The notes beneath the pieces are model-generated. The model had not been told where the DNA came from and ran no database searches. It worked only from the letters and a program-made list of their open reading frames with translations. From assembly GCF_963678635.1 (NCBI RefSeq), contig NC_087062.1:47789283-47853282 (forward strand): DNA of 64,000 nucleotides, read 5' to 3'. Of the stretch, positions 57,901 to 64,000 are shown piece by piece; within the stretch, counting starts at the first letter, position 1; each line of letters opens with the position of its first letter. This stretch comes from Symsagittifera roscoffensis (Eukaryota; Xenacoelomorpha; Acoela; Convolutidae). The position numbers and the translations under genes were made by a program.

Positions 57901-60900
57901 CTCACATCAGCAGAACCATAGCAGTTGTATAAAAAACTTAAACTTTAAACTGACCTTTAAGACTCAAAAGCTTATCACAACCGATGGATCCACCCTGATT
58001 GAAACTCGTTTTATTCAATTTCTATTTTTCTCTTTTTTTCTTTTGGATTCTGATATTTTAAAGCGTTTACTATACTCCCTTATCATGATCCTCTTACATA
58101 ACTATACTCCCCCATAAATGATTTTTCTTCTAAATTGATCTACTTATCTGACTAGACCATTTTTTACACTGATTGAAGTGAAGTGATCTTAAGTTAACTT
58201 CGCTAAAAATGATCGAATAAAGTCTTAAAACATTTTCCAACTCAAGAAATGAGATGCAAATGATCTTAGCCAAAAGTTTGATAAGCGATGTTTGCCAAAA
58301 AATTATTTAAAAAAAAAGTTTTGATGTGCTGAACAAAATTCAGCACATTTTTTTGACACTTCCAAATTGAAAAACTTGGTTACCAAAGAAACAAGTTTTG
58401 ACTTGTAACAAAAATACTCAACTTGTAATAACAGTTGGTGGTACAAAATATCAAGGTTGATCAACTTTTGACGAATTACATAAATTATGCAGACTCTGAA
58501 AAATAATTGGTCGAAACACAGCCAGCTATTCCCTCATGTTTTTCTTTCCCTCATGTTGGTCAAAACCTAGCCAGTTTGAGTCGAGTCAGTCGAAACATAG
58601 CGCACTTGGGTTGAAATCAGTCGAACACTTTTTTCCTTTGGTCGAGTCAATCGAACAAAAACCAGTTTGAGTCCAGACGGACAAAACATAGCACGCTTCA
58701 ATGTGACAAAACATAGCTATTTTAGGTCGAGTCATTCGAAACATATCTCGAACACATCAACTCGGGAGAGTTTCCCCAGGTTTTTTGGGAATTTGAAAGT
58801 TATTAACAGACTTCGTAGATGCACGAAACAATACTATTACGCATGAAAAATAGACGGCGTCTCGGAAGAAAAACGACTCTAAAAGTAGCTCATTTGGAAT
58901 CATCCCACTAATTATGGAATGAAATGTAAAAGAGTATAGAAAACTTTTGAGTTCAAAATGAGGGGAATAATAATTGAAGAGAAATAATTGTTCCATTATT
59001 GATTCTAGACTTTCTTTTATAGAGCAAATTACCAAAATTAAAAATAAATTGACAAAATTTTGTGGCATGTTTACACGCTGAGACAAAACTTGGGTAAAGA
59101 TCATTACTAAAAGCTTTTAACGCTGATGTGAAACTAACTTTATCGTACGGATTTTTGGTTTATGCGTCGATTGACCAAATTAAATTGGAAACAGTTGAAA
59201 TTACAACACAACTACTTTTGAATAAATATTTGCTTCGAGAGAAGAAAATATTCAGTCCAACAGCGCTTGTTATGAAGGCCCCAGAACTACCCACTGCGCA
59301 CTTTCTACCAATTGTGGCTGCTGGCAATACGCAAATTTTCAAATTTTTAAAATAACGGACTTATTATAAAAGTAAACACATCTTTTCAAATAGCGGTCTT
59401 TAAAAAAACTGATTATCACATAGAATAAATTCAGTAATAATGAATGCTTCTCAACCGGAAAGCACCAAAGCGAAGATGATAGACATCAATTTGCGAGCAA
59501 TTGAAAAATGGGAGGATATTGTAGATAACCATTGCAGCCAAACAATAAACTCAATTATATTCTTTACGAGCTTTCCTTTCGATAGTTATTTAAATTGTCT
59601 ACCTCACTTTGAGATTCACTCTGGGAGACTTCAGCCATCCCATAGAAGATATTTCTCAATTATGATCATTGACTCAATATATCCTATTGATGATGAGAAA
59701 CGATAAAACATACTGCTACGATTGCTTCCGTCCTCACATCAGCAGAACCATAGCAGTTGTATAAAAAACTTAAACTTTAAACTGACCTTTAAGACTCAAA
59801 AGCTTATCACAACCGATGGATCCACCCTGATTGAAACTCGTTTTATTCAATTTCTATTTTTCTCTTACTTTCTTTTGGATTCTGATATTTTAAAGCGTTT
59901 ACTATACTCCCTTATCATGATCCTCTTACATAACTATACTCCCCCATAAATGATTTTTCTTCTAAATTGATCTACTTATCTGACTAGACCATTTTTTACA
60001 CTGATTGAAGTGAAGTGATCTTAAGTTAACTTCGCTAAAAATGATCGAATAAAGTCTTAAAACATTTTCCAACTCAAGAAATGAGATGCAAATGATCTTA
60101 GCCAAAAGTTTGATAAGCGATGTTTGCCAAAAAATTATTTAAAAAAAAGTTTTGATGTGCTGAACAAAATTCAGCACATTTTTTTGACACTTTCAAATTG
60201 AAAAACTTGGTTACCAAAGAAACAAGTTTTGACTTGTAACAAAAATACTCAACTTGTAATAACAGTTGGTGGTACAAAATATCAAGGTTGATCAACTTTT
60301 GACGAATTACATAAATTATGCAGACTCTGAAAAATAATTGGTCGAAACACAGCCAGCTATTCCCTCATGTTTTTCTTTCCCTCATGTTGGTCAAAACCTA
60401 GCCAGTTTGAGTCGAATCAGTCGAAACATAGCGCACTTGGGTTGAAATCAGTCGAACACTTTTTTCCTTTGGTCGAGTCAATCGAACAAAAACCAGTTTG
60501 AGTCCAGACGGACAAAACATAGCACGCTTCAATGTGACAAAACATAGCTATTTTAGGTCGAGTCATTCGAAACATATCTCGAACACATCAACTCGGGAGA
60601 GTTTCCCCAGGTCTTTTGGGAATTTGAAAGTTATTAACAGACTTCGTAGATGCACTAAACAATACTATTACGCATGAAAAATAGACGGCGTCTCGGAAGA
60701 AAAACGACTCTAAAAGTAGCTCATTTGGAATCATCCCACTAATTATGGAATGAAATGTAAAAGAGTATAGAAAATTTTTGAAGTCAAAATGAGGGGAATA
60801 ATAATTGAAGAGAAATAATTGTTCCATTATTGATTCTAGACTTTCTTTTATAGAGCAAATTACCAAAATTAAAAATAAATTGTCAAAGTTTTGTGGCTTG

Positions 60901-62865
60901 TTTACACGTTGAGAAAAAATTTGGGTAAAGATCATTACTAAAAGCTTTTAACGCTGATGTGAAACTAACTTTATCGTACGTGGTTTTGCTTTATGCGTCG
61001 AATGACAAAATTAAATTGGAAACAGTTGATATTACAGCAAACTACTTTTGAAAAACTATTTGCTTCGAGAGAAGCAAATATTCAGTCCAACAGCGCTTGT
61101 TATGAAGGCCCCAGAACTACCCACTGCGCAGTTTCTACCAAAAGTGGCTGGCAATATGCAAATATTCAAATTTTTAAAATAACGGACTTATTATAAAAGT
61201 AAACAGATCTTTTCAAATAGCGGTCTTTAAAAAAACTGATTATCACATAGAATAAATTCAGTAATAATGAATGCTTCTCAACCAGAAAACTTCAAAGCGA
61301 AGATGAAAGACATCAATTTGCGAGCAATTGAAAAATGGGAGGATATTGTAGATAACCATTGCACCCAAACAAAAAACTCAATTATATTCTTTACGAGCTT
61401 TCTATCCGATAGTTACTTAAATTGTCTACCTCACTTTGAGATTCACTCTGGGAGACTTCAGCCATCCCATAGAAGATATTTCTCAATTATGACCATTGAC
61501 TCAATATATCCTATTTATGATGAAAAGCGATAAAACATACTGCTACGATTGCTTCTGTCCCCACATCAGTAGAACCATAGCAGTTGTATAAAAAACTAAA
61601 ACTTTAAACTGACCTTTAAACTCAAAAGCTTATCACAACCGATGGATCCACCCTGATTGAAACTCGTTTTATTCAATTTCTATTTTTATCTTACTTTCTT
61701 TTGGATTCTGATTTTTTAAAGCGTTTACTATACACCCTTATCATGATCCTCACACATTACTATACTCCCCCATAAATGTTTTTTTTTTCTTCAAAATTGA
61801 TCCACTTATCTGACTAGACCAGTTTTTACACTGATTGAAGTGAAGTGATCTGAAGTCAACTTCGCTAAAAATGATCGAATAAAGTCTTAAAACAATTTCC
61901 AACTCAAGAAATGAGATGCAAATGATCTTATCTAAAAGTTTGATGAGCAATGTTTGCCAAAAAATTCAGCACATTTTTTTGACACTTCCAAATTGAAACA
62001 ATTGGTTACCAAAGAAACAGGTTTCGACTTGTAACAAAATTATTCAACTTGTTATACTAGTTGGTGGTACAAAATATCAAGGTTGATCAACTTTTGACGA
62101 ATTACATAAATTATACAGACTCTGAAAAATTTTTGGTCGAAACAGAGCCAGCTTTTCCCTCATGTTTTTCTTTCCCTCATGTTGGTCAAAACCTAGCCAG
62201 TTTGAGTCGAGTCGGTCGAAACATAGCGCACTTGGGTCGAAATCAGTCGAAAACCTTTTTCCTTTGGTCGAGTCAATCAAACAAAAGCCAGTTTGAGTCC
62301 AGACGGACAAAACATAGCACGCTTCTATGTGACAAAACATTGCTATTTTAGGTCGAGTCATTCGAAACATAACTCGAACACATCAACTCGGGAGAGTTTC
62401 CCCATAATTTGAAAGTTATTAACAGACTTCGTAGATGCACGAAACAATACTATTTAGCGTGAAAAAAAGGCGTCGTATTGGGAGAAAAACGACTCTAAAA
62501 GTAGCTCATTTGGAATCATCCCACTAATTATGGAATGAAATGTAAAAGAGTATGGAAAAACTTTTGAAGTCAAAATGAGGGGAATAATAATTGAAGAGAA
62601 TTAATCGTTTCATTATTGATTCTAGAATTTCTTTTATAGAGCAAATTACCAAAATAAAAAATGAATTGTCAAAGTTTTGTGGCATGTTTACACGTTGAGA
62701 AAGAAATTGGGTAAATATCAATACTAGAAGCTTTTAACGCTGATGTGAAACTAACTTTATCGTACGGGGTTTTGGTTTATGCGTCGAATGACAAAATTAA
62801 ATTGGAAACAGTTGAAAATACAACAAACTTCTTTTGAAAAAAATTTTGCTTCGAGAGAAGAAATG
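51995..62865. repeat. Tandem array of about six 1.83-kb units
   Basis: Taking gctgatgtgaaactaacttta as phase, units start at about 53629, 55461, 57291, 59123, 60955 and 62739, preceded by a partial unit from 51995 and ending partially at 62865. Inner units are 1830-1832 bp; the first and last are more diverged and shorter. Each contains sub-repeats of ggtcgaaacatagc type (for example 54840-55090) and a short open frame of 86-88 codons. No transposase, RT or terminal repeats were found, so it is best called a satellite-like array. The short open frames are not supported as genes because differences between units are mainly replacement changes. Confidence 0.93.
53629..60954. repeat. Higher-order A-B-A-B repeat (two 3.66-kb dimers)
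   Basis: Diagnostic differences alternate: units starting at 53629 and 57291 share gagttcaaaatgag and the poly-T variant ttctctttttttc, whereas those starting at 55461 and 59123 share gaagtcaaaatgag and ttctcttactttc. Dimer 53629-57290 was thus duplicated to 57291-60954. The dimers are nearly identical. Confidence 0.85.
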
Positions 62866-64000
62866 AGAGCATAGAAGAAATAAGACGGAGCGAAAAAAAA
62901 GTTACATATCTATAAATTATTAAAATTGCTTTGTAAAATTTTAAAAAAAGAGTGCATCTCGACCATAGTTCAGAAAGCTGAAACAAAAAATTATTCAAAA
63001 AACTTCGGATAAAAAATTTTCATCTGGGCATATACTTATTTTTACAAAAATCAATCGAAAAACTTCAAAAAAAAACTTTCAAATAACAAAAATTAGAAAA
63101 ATTTTCAACTTCGTTTCAAATCAATACCCAGATGTTGCACACAATATCAATTATATATCTTCAATCATGAGTCTGTGGACAACTTCATTCGATGAAATTA
63201 TCAACTGGTTACACTCATTTTTGAGTAGAAATAACATAACAAAAAAATTGCCGTCAAGGTAAGGTATACTGCTGAACTTTTTTTTGGTTTTGCTTTACAA
63301 TTTTTTTCTTGCATTGAATCAGTTTTTAAATGATTTGTTGATTAAAAGTTTTTATTAAAGACCAACAGAAGACATAACATGAGCAGAGGCGCTTAAAATG
63401 GGCTGCAAAGTTCCACCGTTTTCTCGCAATGAGACTTCATTTGGTTCTAAATGTACTGAATTTTACAGTAAAAAGGTCTCCTTTGCAAACAGTTTCATAT
63501 GACAACGCCACAAGCAAAACTTGTGTTATAGTATGAACTCTCTTTTTATCGTTGGAACGCAAGTATTGTTGCGTCGCAAATATTGTTGCGACAAAATGTG
63601 TTCATTTTGATCCAATGCTAAAGATATTAACACAGATTTTCATATTACAAACAGCACTTTAGCTTCAAGGTATCATGTAGCTTAGAGGTAGGGAAGGAGA
63701 CTCGCAACAATTTAGGAGGGTTTGAACCTGGGCAGGGTCGGATGTTTTCATGAACGGATGCTTCAATTTTATACTAGCTTTAAAGCGTCCTTTCTATAAA
63801 TTGAAGCTTGATAGTTGGTAAATTTCTTTTTTTTTTCAAATTGACTGGTACTGCTAATGCGTCATAATTGACTTGCGTCACTTAGCAATTATATAGACTC
63901 AAATTTTAATTATTCAGTTTTTCCCAGTAGCGTTATCGGTCATATTTTGGCTTGTGTACGCGAAGTGCAATTTCGCCTCTGTGTTATTTATAATTTTTAT
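62866..64000. other. Unassigned AT-rich DNA
   Basis: No gene can be supported. Beyond the array the sequence has long A and T runs. A candidate Pol III promoter lies at 63678-63730. Confidence 0.5.
63678..63730 (+). repeat. Possible tRNA-derived SINE head
   Basis: tagcttagaggtagg resembles an A box and, about 40 bases on, gggtttgaacctg resembles a B box. The flanks do not pair into a tRNA acceptor stem, so it is not a functional tRNA. The SINE body and tail are not delimited. Confidence 0.35.

Noticed and set aside
63670..63745. A functional tRNA gene
   Set aside because: A- and B-box-like words are present, but the acceptor arms do not pair and no clean cloverleaf forms; a SINE head is more likely.
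1..64000. CRISPR arrays, bacterial operons or phage genes
   Set aside because: No short regularly spaced palindromic repeats with unique spacers, ribosome-binding sites or bacterial gene order; the repeats present are LTRs, tandem kilobase units and transposon fragments of a eukaryotic genome.

Overview
The window comes from an animal, probably invertebrate, nuclear genome, and from a repeat-rich, gene-poor part of it. I recognise no cellular gene, rRNA or functional tRNA. Almost every supportable feature is a retroelement, a transposon remnant or tandemly repeated DNA. The species cannot be named from the sequence.

Layout. (1) 1-3495 is the 3' end of a giant LTR retroelement (copy 1): an intact 3'-terminal ORF (ORF-X), a 1.6 kb non-coding tail and a 410 bp LTR. 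(2) 3496-14760 is a minus-strand, GC-richer mosaic of several broken Ty3/Gypsy elements, with gag, protease, RT and RNase H pieces joined out of order. Copy 1 is inserted in it. (3) 14760-18540 is non-coding, with a cluster of GGAGGGT repeats. (4) 18540-25199 is a second, decayed Ty3/Gypsy element on the plus strand. Its RT-to-3'-flank part (20128-25199) is a segmental-duplication unit whose second copy starts at 25200. The second copy is interrupted by an 879 bp MITE-like element (29613-30491) and by a full-length copy 2 of the giant element (30855-51575), then resumes at 51576-51879. (5) 51995-62865 is an array of about six 1.83 kb tandem units, the inner four in an A-B-A-B higher-order pattern. 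(6) 62866-64000 is unassigned AT-rich DNA with a possible tRNA-derived SINE promoter.

The most interesting object is the giant element, 20,721 bp from LTR to LTR. It has identical 410 bp TG...CA LTRs, a 4 bp target duplication (ccac/ccgc) and the empty site ccac preserved in the sister duplication unit. In order it carries a leader; two unrecognised ORFs before gag (A, very basic; B); gag with a CCHC knuckle; pol (protease, RT, RNase H, integrase); a duplicated two-helix 62-aa membrane ORF; a proline-rich ORF-C; an Env resembling the glycoproteins of chuviruses and related env-bearing LTR elements; and ORF-X, a roughly 590-aa protein of no family I recognise, 3' of env. Comparison of copies 1 and 2 shows mostly synonymous differences in ORF-X, and the duplicated membrane ORFs are likewise enriched for synonymous changes, so both look like real, selected genes. 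The long coding regions of copy 2 from ORF-B onward (gag, pol, ORF-C, env and ORF-X among them) carry in-frame stops and/or frameshifts although its LTRs are identical. That conflict suggests mobilisation by intact relatives, LTR homogenisation, or assembly error at some indels.
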